From NCBI GenBank assembly GCA_905221605.1, contig CAJNDS010000416.1, forward strand, positions 81,000 through 144,999: DNA of 64,000 bases. The letters run 5' to 3'. The translations under genes were made by a program, and so were the position numbers. Below the pieces are notes generated by a model. The model was not told the DNA's origin. It searched no databases and saw nothing but the letters and a program-made list of their open reading frames with translations. Source of the stretch: Symbiodinium natans (lineage: Eukaryota > Sar > Dinophyceae > Suessiales > Symbiodiniaceae). Positions 31,292-40,743 of the stretch are shown here, piece after piece. The stretch's first letter is position 1; each line of letters starts with the position of its first letter.

Positions 31292-34200
31292 GTGTTTGCA
31301 GAAGAGATAGGCATGTGTGTGCGTTGGCCAGATACGATTTGGCAACATTCGTTGAATGAAGAGCAGAAGACACGGTCGGCAGCTTTCTTGGACCATGCTA
31401 GGGCAACCCTCATGATACAGGCGTTCAGCGAAGGTTTGCCACTTGATGGGTCTCTTGCAGATCCAGCCAGAAGTTTGGGAAATGTGAACTGTGGGTACGA
31501 GCTGCTTAGGCAGCTGGCTCAGCAGTTTTCGTTGCGCAGCAGAGCAGAGGCCTTGTCGATGCGGTCGGAACTGTTGCACAGGATATTCGCCTTGAGAAAT
31601 TCAGAAATGAATGCAGCTACGATGGTCGGTGATGTGATCAGAAAGATCGACATAGAGGTGTCACGTTACGCCAAGCTGTTGGGCACGCTGCCAACAGCAC
31701 TAGACAGGCAAGGGTTGAGCATCGGAGATGGAGACATGCTTGTGATTTTGCTGCGGAGTTTGCCAGAAGAAGCGAAGAAGTACGTTCTGCATCACTCGGG
31801 AGCAGAGACGTATCAGTCATGTCGGAGTGCAGCTCTTCGTTTTGAGCGTCAGCAGAGACTTTTCTTGGACCTGAACTTGTCACCGGGAAAGAAGCAACAA
31901 GTGTATGAGGTGTTTGATATGACAGCATGGGACGATGACGGACAGTATGAGTGTGCATGGCATGAGCATGACGGTGCATGGCATGATGTGTCAGTTTCTG
32001 CGGTAAGTGCTGAACGGTGTGGTCGTTGTGGTAGGAAGAATCACAAGACAGAAAACTGTAGCACAGACATGTCCAAGGTGAAGTGTTTTTCTTGTGGGGA
32101 ACTAGGACACATCAGCGCGCATTGCAGTAAAGCCCACGGCTCAGCCTCATCCTCTGGAAAGGGAAAAGGAAAGGAGAAAGGAAAGGAACGAGGAAAAGGC
32201 AAAGATGGAAAAGGAAAGGATAAAGGAAAAGGAAAGGCAAAGGGCAAAGAAAAGGGAGCAAAAGGTCCTGGAAAGGGCAAGAAAGGAAAGATGTTTGAAT
32301 TAGTGGAGTCTTTGCCGCCAGTGCCTGAGCATCCGCAGGTCGATGAGGGCTGGGGTGCGTTTGTGTGGGATGAGAGCTGGAGCAACAGTTGGGATGAGCA
32401 ATGGACAGATGAGATCTGGAACGCCGCTGCTGCTGACGAGAGCGTAGGAGAGAGTTTGCAGTTGAGTGCGGTGTTGCCTGTTGAACAGCCTGTTTGTCTG
32501 GAGCCACTCGTGATCGCTGGACTGAGAGCAGAAGCGAGAGATGGGGAATGGTGGTTGCTGGACAGCGGGGCAGGGGTGACAGTGCTGAGTCTGAAGTATG
32601 CAGAGATGTTTGGAGTCTACGTTGATGATTCGAAGAGACAGCATGTGGGGCAAGAGTTTTCTGCAGCGAACGGCAGCTCTGTGCGAATGCTTGGTGAACG
32701 GACGATATCCGTCGAACTCCTGCTCGAGAACGGGAGTGGAAAGAACACGTGGCATGCAGCAAGCATGAATGTTTGGGTAGGAGACACGAACCACAACATT
32801 ATTTCCACGACCATGCTTTGTTTTCGCGGTTGGAGTTTTTCTCAAAATTGTGCCGGGATAGCGCTTGCCACCTCTGCAGGCCTGACAGCCAAAGAGGTCA
32901 CACTGTTTGGAAATGTTCCCTGGTTGAGGTTGAAACCACTGTTGAAGCCCTCCCAGTGTTCTTCGAACGAAGTCGAACTTTCCCTCTCCTCGATATCCGC
33001 TGAAGGTGGAGTGCTTGTAGCGCCTGTGACACGGTCGACACAAGCAGAGTTGGCACAGCATCGATTGCAAGGACACACACCGTATCATCCTGGCTGTAGG
33101 CACTGTCAAGTTGCCAGAACGGTCTTTCAACATCGCAAGCGTGTGAACGGAAGACTTGAAAGTGAAGTCGTGGCAGATTTCTTCTACTTGTCATCCACGG
33201 GTGAAGATCACAGGCAGGTCCGAGCAGACAACCTGAGGGTGTTGGTACTTGTCGAGCGCATGAGCATGATGACTGGTGCTATCTTGACATCAGGGGATCT
33301 TGTAGCGACGCGTACAGAGATCGTGAAGTGGCTGCGTGAGTTTGGTCTGGAGTCAGGCTCCTCTTCGGTGTTGTTGATCACAGATGCTGAAGGGGCAGTG
33401 TCCGATTTGATCACAGGGGCTTCTGGCGAATTCTCCTTCCAAGTTCGAAAGGCAGGACCCCAGCATCATGAAGCAGTCGGAGTGGCAGAACGTGGTGTGC
33501 GCAGGATTAAGGAGTCCTTGCAGACGTTGAGGTCAGATCTCAATCAGGAAGGGCTTGACTTGTGCTACAACCATGGAGGATTTGCCAGTGCGTTGTGCTA
33601 CGTGTGTGGAAGTTTGAACAGATTCTCTAAAGCGCATGGGAGTGACATGGCACCTTGTGATCTTGTGCTTGGGAGGCCCAGTCCAAAAGGACCCTTCACT
33701 TTGTTTGGAGCCATAGTCCTAGCAGAACTTCCCCAATCAATCAAGGATCTCGCCCCTAACCTTCCCAGGTTCACCGAAAGTGCCTTCCTCCATCCCATCC
33801 TTGGGTCACAGGCCATCAAAGTTCGAGCGCTCATCCGAGTCGAGGGACAGTTGGTGCTAAAGACATTCGCAGCTACGTCGGTGAAACTTTGTGTACCCTT
33901 GACATGGCGTCTGGAACTTGTTGAGGGCATCGTTGGAACTCTTGGTGGAGGCCCCCAGTTGCCTTCAGCAAGTGAGGAGCGCGAAGTTCTTGAGCCACCT
34001 GTGTCACTGAGAGCCCCAGCGTCAGGTCCTCCAGCTCAGTGGGTGAGAACTCATGGATACACGGAAGGATGCTCAGCGTGTGACAATGCACGACATGGGC
34101 GTAGGCTGGGCGGTGCGCATACGAGAGCCTGTCATCGGAGGTATGAACGCTGGTTGACAGAGTCCATGGCATCTGATGGTGCTGGAGTGGCTATGCAGCC

Positions 34201-37200
34201 ACCTTTGGATGCATCACGTGAAGCCGGAAGTGGATCGGCTGAGGCAGGAAGGTCCCAGCAGTTTGAGACCAATGTTGAGAATGATGAGCGGAGATTGGTG
34301 TTGAAGGACGAAGGTCGAGAGGAAGTGATGCCGATTCCGGTGGGGATCCCTGCACCAATGGCGGGGCGCCCACCGTCATCTTCTGAACATGAACCACGAC
34401 CAGAGAGAGAGCAGCGCTCAGGTGGAGAGGTGTCGACTCGTGGTGTTGCTTCCGGGAGTACAGGTGATGAGCCAGAGTTGAAGCGTGTGCGGGTAGTTGA
34501 GCCAGCATCGCCATCAGCATCATCACGACCTTCACTGCTACAGCGCAGGCCCGCCAAGTCATCCGAGCACATGCAAGTGGACGAGCAAGGATCAGGCCCA
34601 AGGGTACCAGAGCAAAAGGGGGTGAAGAGGCATCCTGATGTTGAGCTTGTTGATCTTGAAGATGAGATTCGAGCCTCAGGACCCCAGGAGCCGAGACGAC
34701 TCGAGGGCTTGTGCTGGTCCAGCAACGCATGTGAAAGTGTTCTGCTGAGCGACGTTGTGACAAGTCCGAGCATGTTTGATGTGGAGGTGAACAGCATTCG
34801 ATTCCGAGATGGAAGTCAGGACGCGAAGAGTGAGAGTTTCATGTTGGGAGGACGTCGTGTGTTGATTTGGAAGCCTGATGCCGGAGTAGACGACAGTACG
34901 TTGGAGGAACTGCCGGGAGATCTTGTATTCTCCGGGATGCAAGAGGAACTCACCAACTTAGAGCGTTGTCAGACAGGCAGGGCAATCCTTGAGCATGAAG
35001 TGAAGATCCTGAAAGCTAAGAACCCATCGCTGAGACTTATACCCGCTCGATGGGTTTGTGCCAGAAAGAATCCCACTCGTGTCAGGTGTCGCATTGTGGC
35101 AAAGGACCTTGCACATGGCTCGGCAAGAAAGCAGGGGTTTAGCTCACCAACCCCAAGCCATGATGCCATGATGCTCACCTTGATCTTCATGGCCACGCGT
35201 GACATGCAAGGTTGTGCGGCAGACATTGGGCATGCTTTCATGAACTCACCGTTGGACACCAAGTCGAATCCCGTTGTGTTGAAGCTACCGCTGAGCATCA
35301 GTTCGGAAGATGGCCAGGCTATCTTCTTCTTCCTGTATTGCGCATTGAATGGACTGCGGGATGCTTCGTTGGCATGGCTTAAGCTTCTTTCTTCGTTGAT
35401 CCGTCCACTAGGTCTGTTGAGTGATGCACGTGAGCCATGTCTATTTGCGGGTGTTGTGTGGCACAAGGATAGATCAAGCAGAGTGATGATCATATGCTAC
35501 GTGGACGATTTGCTAATCGTCACTGATGATCAGTGGGCTGAAGACTTGGTCTTGAGTGCCATCGGGAAGCGAGTAACCGTAAAGGTGACAGGTAGGGTGA
35601 AGACATCTAGCCAAGGTGGCGGCATGGTTGAGTTCATTGGTCGGTGCATTCGTCGGTGGCCGGGGCAGAGTGCAGTCGAGGTAGGTGTGAAGCCTGAATA
35701 CTTGCAATCATGCTTCGATGCGTTTGGCATCCAAAAGGGCACAACTGCCGTTCCAGACCTAGCAGGTCTACTGGAGAAAACAGGTGCACCGGTTTTGACG
35801 TCGGAGGCCTACAGCAGATTCCGCAGAGTGCTTGGAAAGGTTCTCTGGTATGCCCAGACAAGGCAAGATCTGAAACTGATGATTGGACTCATCAGTACGC
35901 AACAAGCTGCGCCGACACAGAGCACCGAGGCGGCGTTGAGGGCACTTCTACGTTATCTCTACACCGACAGACATGTTGCACTGCGCTTGCCGTCATCGGA
36001 GTTGAGTGGTGAGTTCTTGGAATGTTCCGAAGATGTGCTGCGGAATGGTGTGCATGTCTTTGCAGATGCGTCTCATGCTCCATACAGGTTCATCGGCAGA
36101 AGAGGGATCACAGGTGGAGCCATCTGCTTTGGAGGAGGTCTTGTGCGAGGGATCGCGAAAGTGCAAGGAGTGGTGTGCTTGTCATCTTGTGAGGCTGAGC
36201 TTCATGCGTTGCAGTATGCTGCACAGGAGACAATCGGATTTTTGCATTTGCTTGATCGTGTCTTCACTGCCTTTGGTGAACTTCAAGGTTCAATTGATGT
36301 GCAGATGAGAGCCCATGCAGAGGACGAAGGTGGTGAAGGACAGCATGACAAGATCTACACTGAACTGTTGACGGACAGTCAGGCAGCGTTGGATGTCATT
36401 CATGCAGAAGACGTCCCTAAGCGTTCGCGGCATGTGGAGATCCGATTGGCATGGATGAGAGAACATCTCTTGAGAGGTCGGCTCAAGTTGCGTTGGCTGA
36501 GAGGCGCGGAGAATGCTGCTGATCTCTACACTAAAAATCTCGGAACTCGACTCTTCCAAGAACACAGAACGCGATTAGGCTTCATCACACAAGATGGACA
36601 TGTGGAGGCGTTGTACATGTTGTCACAGCTGCGAGTTTCTCCAGAGAGCATGAAGGAATCTGATGAAGTGGCAGTGCTGGAGGTGTTTTGCAGTGAGGAT
36701 TCGGCCCTGTGTCAGGTGTGTGAATCACTTGGGGTGCCGTATTGCGGGATCACAGCCAATGCCGAGACCCCAAGAGTGTTGGCAGAAACCATCAAGGTCA
36801 TCACTGCTTGGAAGAACAGAGGGCTTTGGATCCACGTTCACGTGTCCACGCCTTGCTCTTCAGGATCGCCACTGCGGAACTTTGTGCAAAGATGTACAAA
36901 ATCTGATCTTGAGTGGGAGGCGTTGATGCGATCTGCAGAGAGGTATCTGAGGCTTGGAGATGGACGTACGTTCGAATTGCCAAAGCAAAACATGATTTGG
37001 AAGAGACGGGGAACACAGAATGTCCTTCGAGCCGCAGGTCTTGTGTATCCCGTAGATGTATGGCTATGCGCCACCGGCGTGTTGAGTCGAAGCGGTCTTC
37101 CAGTGTCAAAACGTCTCAGGTTCATGTGTTCACATCTCGAGTGCGCCCAGAAGCTTTTCGACATGTTTGGAAGCTGCAGTTGCCAGACACATGCCTCGTT

Positions 37201-37285
37201 TCATGACATTGACTACACAGCAACCGGGAGGTATAGCAAGGTGCTGGCAGAAGGATTGGTCAAAGCCCTGAAAGCAACAAACTGA
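31292..37285 (+). CDS. Copia 1 Gag-Pol polyprotein with C-terminal methyltransferase-like domain
   Basis: 1997 codons; 31292 is only where the open frame begins. Order by residue: gag helices 1-200; two CCHC knuckles (CGRCGRKNHKTENC about 243, CFSCGELGHISAHC about 265); a Lys/Gly-rich tract 285-330; aspartic protease (WLLDSGAGVTVLS, about 422); integrase (HRLQGHTPYHPGCRHC about 590, VVADFF, LLITDAEG, VAERGVRRIKES to about 737); RT (RWVCARKNP, CRIVAKDLAHG about 1255, CYVDDLLIV about 1402); RNase H (FADASH about 1591, SSCEAELHALQ, LLTDSQAALD, ADLYTKNL). After RNase H, where copia elements usually stop, another 200 residues follow with LEVFCSEDSA (about 1795), VSTPCSSGSPLRN (about 1852), FELPKQNMIW and GVLSRSGLPVSKRL. 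Copia 2 has the same extension. The long intact frame suggests recent activity despite the broken 5' end. Confidence 0.93.
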   Translation: MFAEEIGMCVRWPDTIWQHSLNEEQKTRSAAFLDHARATLMIQAFSEGLPLDGSLADPARSLGNVNCGYELLRQLAQQFSLRSRAEALSMRSELLHRIFALRNSEMNAATMVGDVIRKIDIEVSRYAKLLGTLPTALDRQGLSIGDGDMLVILLRSLPEEAKKYVLHHSGAETYQSCRSAALRFERQQRLFLDLNLSPGKKQQVYEVFDMTAWDDDGQYECAWHEHDGAWHDVSVSAVSAERCGRCGRKNHKTENCSTDMSKVKCFSCGELGHISAHCSKAHGSASSSGKGKGKEKGKERGKGKDGKGKDKGKGKAKGKEKGAKGPGKGKKGKMFELVESLPPVPEHPQVDEGWGAFVWDESWSNSWDEQWTDEIWNAAAADESVGESLQLSAVLPVEQPVCLEPLVIAGLRAEARDGEWWLLDSGAGVTVLSLKYAEMFGVYVDDSKRQHVGQEFSAANGSSVRMLGERTISVELLLENGSGKNTWHAASMNVWVGDTNHNIISTTMLCFRGWSFSQNCAGIALATSAGLTAKEVTLFGNVPWLRLKPLLKPSQCSSNEVELSLSSISAEGGVLVAPVTRSTQAELAQHRLQGHTPYHPGCRHCQVARTVFQHRKRVNGRLESEVVADFFYLSSTGEDHRQVRADNLRVLVLVERMSMMTGAILTSGDLVATRTEIVKWLREFGLESGSSSVLLITDAEGAVSDLITGASGEFSFQVRKAGPQHHEAVGVAERGVRRIKESLQTLRSDLNQEGLDLCYNHGGFASALCYVCGSLNRFSKAHGSDMAPCDLVLGRPSPKGPFTLFGAIVLAELPQSIKDLAPNLPRFTESAFLHPILGSQAIKVRALIRVEGQLVLKTFAATSVKLCVPLTWRLELVEGIVGTLGGGPQLPSASEEREVLEPPVSLRAPASGPPAQWVRTHGYTEGCSACDNARHGRRLGGAHTRACHRRYERWLTESMASDGAGVAMQPPLDASREAGSGSAEAGRSQQFETNVENDERRLVLKDEGREEVMPIPVGIPAPMAGRPPSSSEHEPRPEREQRSGGEVSTRGVASGSTGDEPELKRVRVVEPASPSASSRPSLLQRRPAKSSEHMQVDEQGSGPRVPEQKGVKRHPDVELVDLEDEIRASGPQEPRRLEGLCWSSNACESVLLSDVVTSPSMFDVEVNSIRFRDGSQDAKSESFMLGGRRVLIWKPDAGVDDSTLEELPGDLVFSGMQEELTNLERCQTGRAILEHEVKILKAKNPSLRLIPARWVCARKNPTRVRCRIVAKDLAHGSARKQGFSSPTPSHDAMMLTLIFMATRDMQGCAADIGHAFMNSPLDTKSNPVVLKLPLSISSEDGQAIFFFLYCALNGLRDASLAWLKLLSSLIRPLGLLSDAREPCLFAGVVWHKDRSSRVMIICYVDDLLIVTDDQWAEDLVLSAIGKRVTVKVTGRVKTSSQGGGMVEFIGRCIRRWPGQSAVEVGVKPEYLQSCFDAFGIQKGTTAVPDLAGLLEKTGAPVLTSEAYSRFRRVLGKVLWYAQTRQDLKLMIGLISTQQAAPTQSTEAALRALLRYLYTDRHVALRLPSSELSGEFLECSEDVLRNGVHVFADASHAPYRFIGRRGITGGAICFGGGLVRGIAKVQGVVCLSSCEAELHALQYAAQETIGFLHLLDRVFTAFGELQGSIDVQMRAHAEDEGGEGQHDKIYTELLTDSQAALDVIHAEDVPKRSRHVEIRLAWMREHLLRGRLKLRWLRGAENAADLYTKNLGTRLFQEHRTRLGFITQDGHVEALYMLSQLRVSPESMKESDEVAVLEVFCSEDSALCQVCESLGVPYCGITANAETPRVLAETIKVITAWKNRGLWIHVHVSTPCSSGSPLRNFVQRCTKSDLEWEALMRSAERYLRLGDGRTFELPKQNMIWKRRGTQNVLRAAGLVYPVDVWLCATGVLSRSGLPVSKRLRFMCSHLECAQKLFDMFGSCSCQTHASFHDIDYTATGRYSKVLAEGLVKALKATN

Positions 37286-37429
37286 AAGGGGGATCCGATT
37301 TGGTTTCATCTTACGCCACACATGATCAAGTCATGTGAGGAGTATAGTCAGAGTGCGTTTTGCACAGTGCGTTTGCACAGCACTTGCGAGTCTTTGTAAC
37401 CCAAGTTTTCTAGTTTTCCCTCGGGCGTC

Positions 37430-38161
37430 ATGGTTGCACATCCTTTGATGAGAGTGGCGATTTCAGTGGCCATTCTTGCGTTGATGAGCTCTGGAGTGGA
37501 GACTGCGAGGCCAGTAGAGCTTTGGGGAACCACCTTCATGGGCAGCGAGCTTGTACAGATGTTTGCTAGTCCGACTTGGGATCCAGTATGGATCATCATC
37601 ATCGGGTGCTTTGTCAACGGCATCTTGGTTGGTACGCTGATCATGACATGCTGTTGTGCGTGGGCATTGTTTTTCCGGATGAGCTATGAGCAGCAAAGAG
37701 CTGCTACACAGAACCCGCCTCTGGATGATGACACGATGAAGCCACAAGGTGCCCAAAACAACTCTATGCCTGAGAGAAGTCAACAGATGAACCCTCGTGA
37801 GCCAGATGGTAAAAAGGAGGCATCGTCGTTGAGAGCGAGGCCGAAGGCAGCTGGTGCAAGGGAAAAGCATGCAAGTTCCAGCTGCAAGGATAGAGTGGAC
37901 AAGCGCATCTTTGCTTCAGAGTCTCAGGGCATCTTTCATCACGATCAGACGTGTCATCGCATGGAGGGATCATGGCGAACTATGTGGCAGTGTGGGAACT
38001 GTAAGCCAGAGCCAGGCAATACAGAACTGTGTGTGTTCCCTTCCGGGGACAAATATCACAGTGTGTACTGCAAGCATGTGGCGGCCGTTACCTCCAACCC
38101 GACATGCATCACTCCGTGTTCGACATGTGTGACAGGGAACAGACCTCTGAGATTGGAGTGA
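37430..38161 (+). CDS. Copia 1 ORF3: membrane protein with Cys/His-rich C-terminal domain
   Basis: 243 codons starting at ATG 37430, between pol and the 3' LTR, the position of env or sirevirus-type third ORFs. Residues 1-25 resemble a signal peptide (MRVAISVAILALMSSGVETA). Residues about 52-80 form a hydrophobic segment (IIIIGCFVNGILVGTLIMTCC) followed by a charged Ser/Gln/Lys-rich linker to about 155. The C-terminus has two matching metal-site-like repeats: FHHDQTCHRM...CGNC and KYHSVYCKHV...CSTC. No known viral glycoprotein is recognised and there is no furin-type site or heptad region. It could be a captured host gene. The frame is intact, so it may be expressed; copia 2 has no equivalent. 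Confidence 0.65.
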   Translation: MVAHPLMRVAISVAILALMSSGVETARPVELWGTTFMGSELVQMFASPTWDPVWIIIIGCFVNGILVGTLIMTCCCAWALFFRMSYEQQRAATQNPPLDDDTMKPQGAQNNSMPERSQQMNPREPDGKKEASSLRARPKAAGAREKHASSSCKDRVDKRIFASESQGIFHHDQTCHRMEGSWRTMWQCGNCKPEPGNTELCVFPSGDKYHSVYCKHVAAVTSNPTCITPCSTCVTGNRPLRLE

Positions 38162-38210
38162 TCATCTGAAGATGTCGTCATCTGAGAGTGAGGTGAGACA
38201 AAAAGATCAT

Positions 38211-38232
38211 CCCGAAAGGGGGTGTGGAAATC
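38211..38232 (+). promoter_or_regulatory. Polypurine tract of copia 1
   Basis: GAAAGGGGGTGTGGAAAT immediately precedes the 3' LTR start, as expected for second-strand priming. Confidence 0.6.
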
Positions 38233-38558
38233 TGTGTATAGACACGTCTGCGGGATGCCTTTTTGGCCAAGGCGCATGTTTGACGTGCTTACTGTATGTC
38301 CGGGACGTACAGGTCTTCCCTGAACAGTCGAGCATGTTTTTCCTTGAGGTTTTGTTTTGCAGGAGAAGTGAGCTTGCGTAGGTGGCGTCAACTGGGTTTT
38401 TCCAGTTTTACTTTTGACTCTTGGCTCAAGGTCAAGAGAGCTGAGAAAGCACTAAGAAGGCAGGACAACTGCATTCGTCGCTTTGTGTGACCGAGAAAGT
38501 GCTGTGCAAGTGCGAAGCTGTGTGTAAGTTGGGTTTGTGCTGTTTAGAAACTTTTACA
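38233..38558 (+). repeat. Copia 1 3' LTR (326 bp, TG...CA)
   Basis: First part matches 29974-30056 in direct orientation and second part matches 30474-30702 in inverted orientation. It ends TTTTACA; the inverted 5' copy ends TTTCACA before the PBS. Confidence 0.85.
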
Positions 38559-39026
38559 GTTCATTTAACTTTTTTGACAAGCTTCGATTGCTTTTTTTGA
38601 TCGCTTCACTTGCACTTATTCACATTCTGGCAATACACTTTGCAATTTTAAGTGGTTTGGCTGGACGTTGCTGGCACCAACTGGGCAAACACTACAGGTG
38701 AATTTGTACACTGAGACTTATGGGGAACGGGCTACCTACGCGATTTGCATGGCTTGCGCGCAACCTTAACAAATCAACACGGTTAAACTTGTCTTGTCCT
38801 GCGGTTGATTTCTGTCCAAACGGCACTGTCAGAGGCTCTAAAAACACTTGTTTTGAGCATTGAACTTTTCCAAGTTGCAGTTACACCCTTCTTTTCTTCT
38901 CTTCTGCCAAGATAAGAGGCAGCAAAATTAAGCGAAAACTTGTCTACACACGCGCATTGCTTTTAGAAATGGAATGGAAGTGGTTAGAACCACAAGCACT
39001 GACGTGCATGTGGAAGGTGAGCAAGT
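38559..39026. other. Spacer between the two copia elements
   Basis: About 470 bp of AT-moderate DNA with no ORF or repeat that I can assign. Confidence 0.5.
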
Positions 39027-39556
39027 TGATATATGTGACCCTCCTAGTTTCCCAGTTGACACGTGATGTGCACTTGAGTTGTCTGCTATGAGTGTGAAGC
39101 ATAGGCACGAGGACATGTCAGGCAGTGCAGATTTCTTTTGGCTTGGTGAGACCTTGTTTTGAGTGGGAAGAACCGTTTTCTGTTCGTTTTCTCGAAACTC
39201 GTTTGTCGGAACTCGTTTCCTGTTTGTGACCTGGTATTTGGTGACCAGAAGTGACTCAAGCCAGTTTAGGTCTGCACAGAGCTCAGCAGAGCACCTAAGA
39301 GGTGCTAGGAACCTACCCACAGTGTTTAGGAGTAGAAGTTCCATGGCTGAGTGTTTTCACCTGAAGTACCTTTGTTTTCCCATGTCTGGCAGACAGTGTT
39401 TGAAGCTGGAGAGCCGTGCTCGCATTGGCTCAAGACGAGCGGAGCTCGAGAAGCTGTGAACAGCGCAGTGAAAAGAGTCCGCACTTCGTGCTGTGAGGGT
39501 TGAGTGTAGTCTTGACCTGAGGTCCCTTAGGCCCCGTAGCTGTGCCACGAGTTTCA
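39027..39556 (+). repeat. Candidate 5' LTR of copia 2
   Basis: Starts TGATATATGTGAC and ends TTTCA three bases before the TGG of the PBS. No second copy of this sequence is found in the window, so the LTR call rests on its position and edges alone. Confidence 0.45.
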
Positions 39557-39559
39557 ACG

Positions 39560-39571
39560 TGGTAGCGGAGC
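39560..39571 (+). promoter_or_regulatory. Primer-binding site of copia 2
   Basis: TGGTAGCGGAGC, identical to the inverted PBS of copia 1 and similar to the initiator-Met tRNA complement used by plant copia elements. It lies 14 bp before the gag ATG at 39585. Confidence 0.65.
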
Positions 39572-39584
39572 TTCGTGCTCCAGC

Positions 39585-40743
39585 ATGGACACTGGTGAAG
39601 AACGTGTGCCTGGACGAGACCGTTCTCCGAGAGGCCGCAGTGCAAGCAGCCTGAGTTCCACAGGGCTTTCTGGTGCAAGGTCACCAAGTGCCCGTGGGAG
39701 AAGAGAACGTGGAAGGTCTTTGCCAGCGCGACCAGCTTCAGTTCCACGCGGAGTAGACCCAAGGCAGTGGACAGCTACGACTGGAGCAGGCCATCAGCCA
39801 CCAGTCGGGGCTGTGCCTTCGTTTGGACCTGAGTTCTACCAGATGGGAACACCCCCTTCAGACGGCACCACAAGAACCCCTTCAAGTTCCGAATATGCAG
39901 TTGCCCGTTGCACCTGGAGTAGCTCAACAGATGGAGTTCACGAGAGCAATGCTGCAAGCGCAGGACGAGCAGATCCGACAGCAGGCAGCTCAACTTCAAC
40001 AGATGAGTGCCATGCTTACGCAAGCATTGCAGCTTGCAAGTGCGAATGCTGCCAATGCGCATATTGCAGCAGCTGCAGCTTCATCGTCGACGAGTCCTAC
40101 ACCTGGAGGAGACCCCTCAGCAGCACCTGCGAATGCATCGACTCCTGTGGACATGGAAGTAGACTCTGGTGTACGAAACAAGAGAGCAGAGGGTTACATT
40201 CCACAGTTGCCTCAGCTGAACTATGCGTCCATGACGAGCAGACATGCTGAAATCCGAGTTTGGACAGCCTACAGAGACGAACTTACGAGTTGGCTTTGTT
40301 TGCTCGACGACCGCTACGCTACGGAATTGCAAGAAGCGATCAGTAGCAATGTGGAAGTCTTGCAAGTGAGGCTTGAAGCCGGGAAAGCAGCCCGGTCAAC
40401 CAAACTTTGGTTTTTGCTTCGTCAGTCCATGAGCAAGTTCCAACGTGGGCAAGATTTGGTGCATCTCATCGAGGTGAAACAAATGGGAGCAAGTGCCGGA
40501 TACGAACTCTGGCGCTCGTTGAACAACGAATTGTCAGTTCGCTCCAGAGTGGAGGGACAGGCCCTCCGCGAACAGGCGTTAGGCCTGGTGCCACCAAAGC
40601 ATCTCAAGCGACCACTTGATGTCGCCAGGTGGTACACCACCGAGCTTCTCAAGTTCGAGGCGCAGGTGAAGCATCGCTGTCCTGAGTTGGTTGGAAGGAC
40701 GCCCGAAGTCATATGCGGAGACTGCGACTGGAGATTCCGTTGA
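39585..40743 (+). pseudogene. Copia 2 gag, frameshifted
   Basis: ATG at 39585 opens an Arg/Ser/Pro-rich start (GRDRSPRGRSASSLSSTGLS). At about 39860-39900 the coding sense moves one frame on, into the 306-codon frame beginning at 39823. That frame has a Gln-rich helix (MLQAQDEQIRQQAAQLQQM) and the copia Gag core (HAEIRVWTAYRDELTSWLCLL, SKLWFLL-type segment, ELWRSLNNELSVRSRVEGQAL, YTTELLKFEAQVKH). It ends at TGA 40741 without any zinc knuckle, while the next frame takes over from 40691. Each step is +1, so several single-base events or programmed shifts would be needed for expression. Confidence 0.65.

Larger units (their letters stand above)
29974..38558 (+). mobile_element. Ty1/copia LTR retrotransposon 1
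   Basis: Gag-protease-integrase-RT-RNase H in copia order within one long frame, followed by a third ORF and a 326-bp 3' LTR (38233-38558, TG...CA). The matching 5' LTR is present but split: its first 83 bp stand at 29974-30056, and the rest is found in reverse orientation at 30702-30467, followed by a PBS-like 12-mer, also reversed. A 646-bp inversion (30057-30702) would explain this. I could not find a target-site duplication (ACACC on the left, GTTCA on the right). Confidence 0.85.

Noticed and set aside
32112-33133. Minus-strand ORFs antisense to copia 1
   Set aside because: Shadows of a well-supported Gag-Pol frame.
29969-38563. Target-site duplication around copia 1
   Set aside because: The five bases at each end (ACACC and GTTCA) do not match.
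39414-39434. Relict dinoflagellate spliced leader (CATTGGCTCAAG)
   Set aside because: Only about 15 of 21 positions fit, and similar GGCTCAAG words occur at about 38414 and 48189; too weak without a retrogene context.
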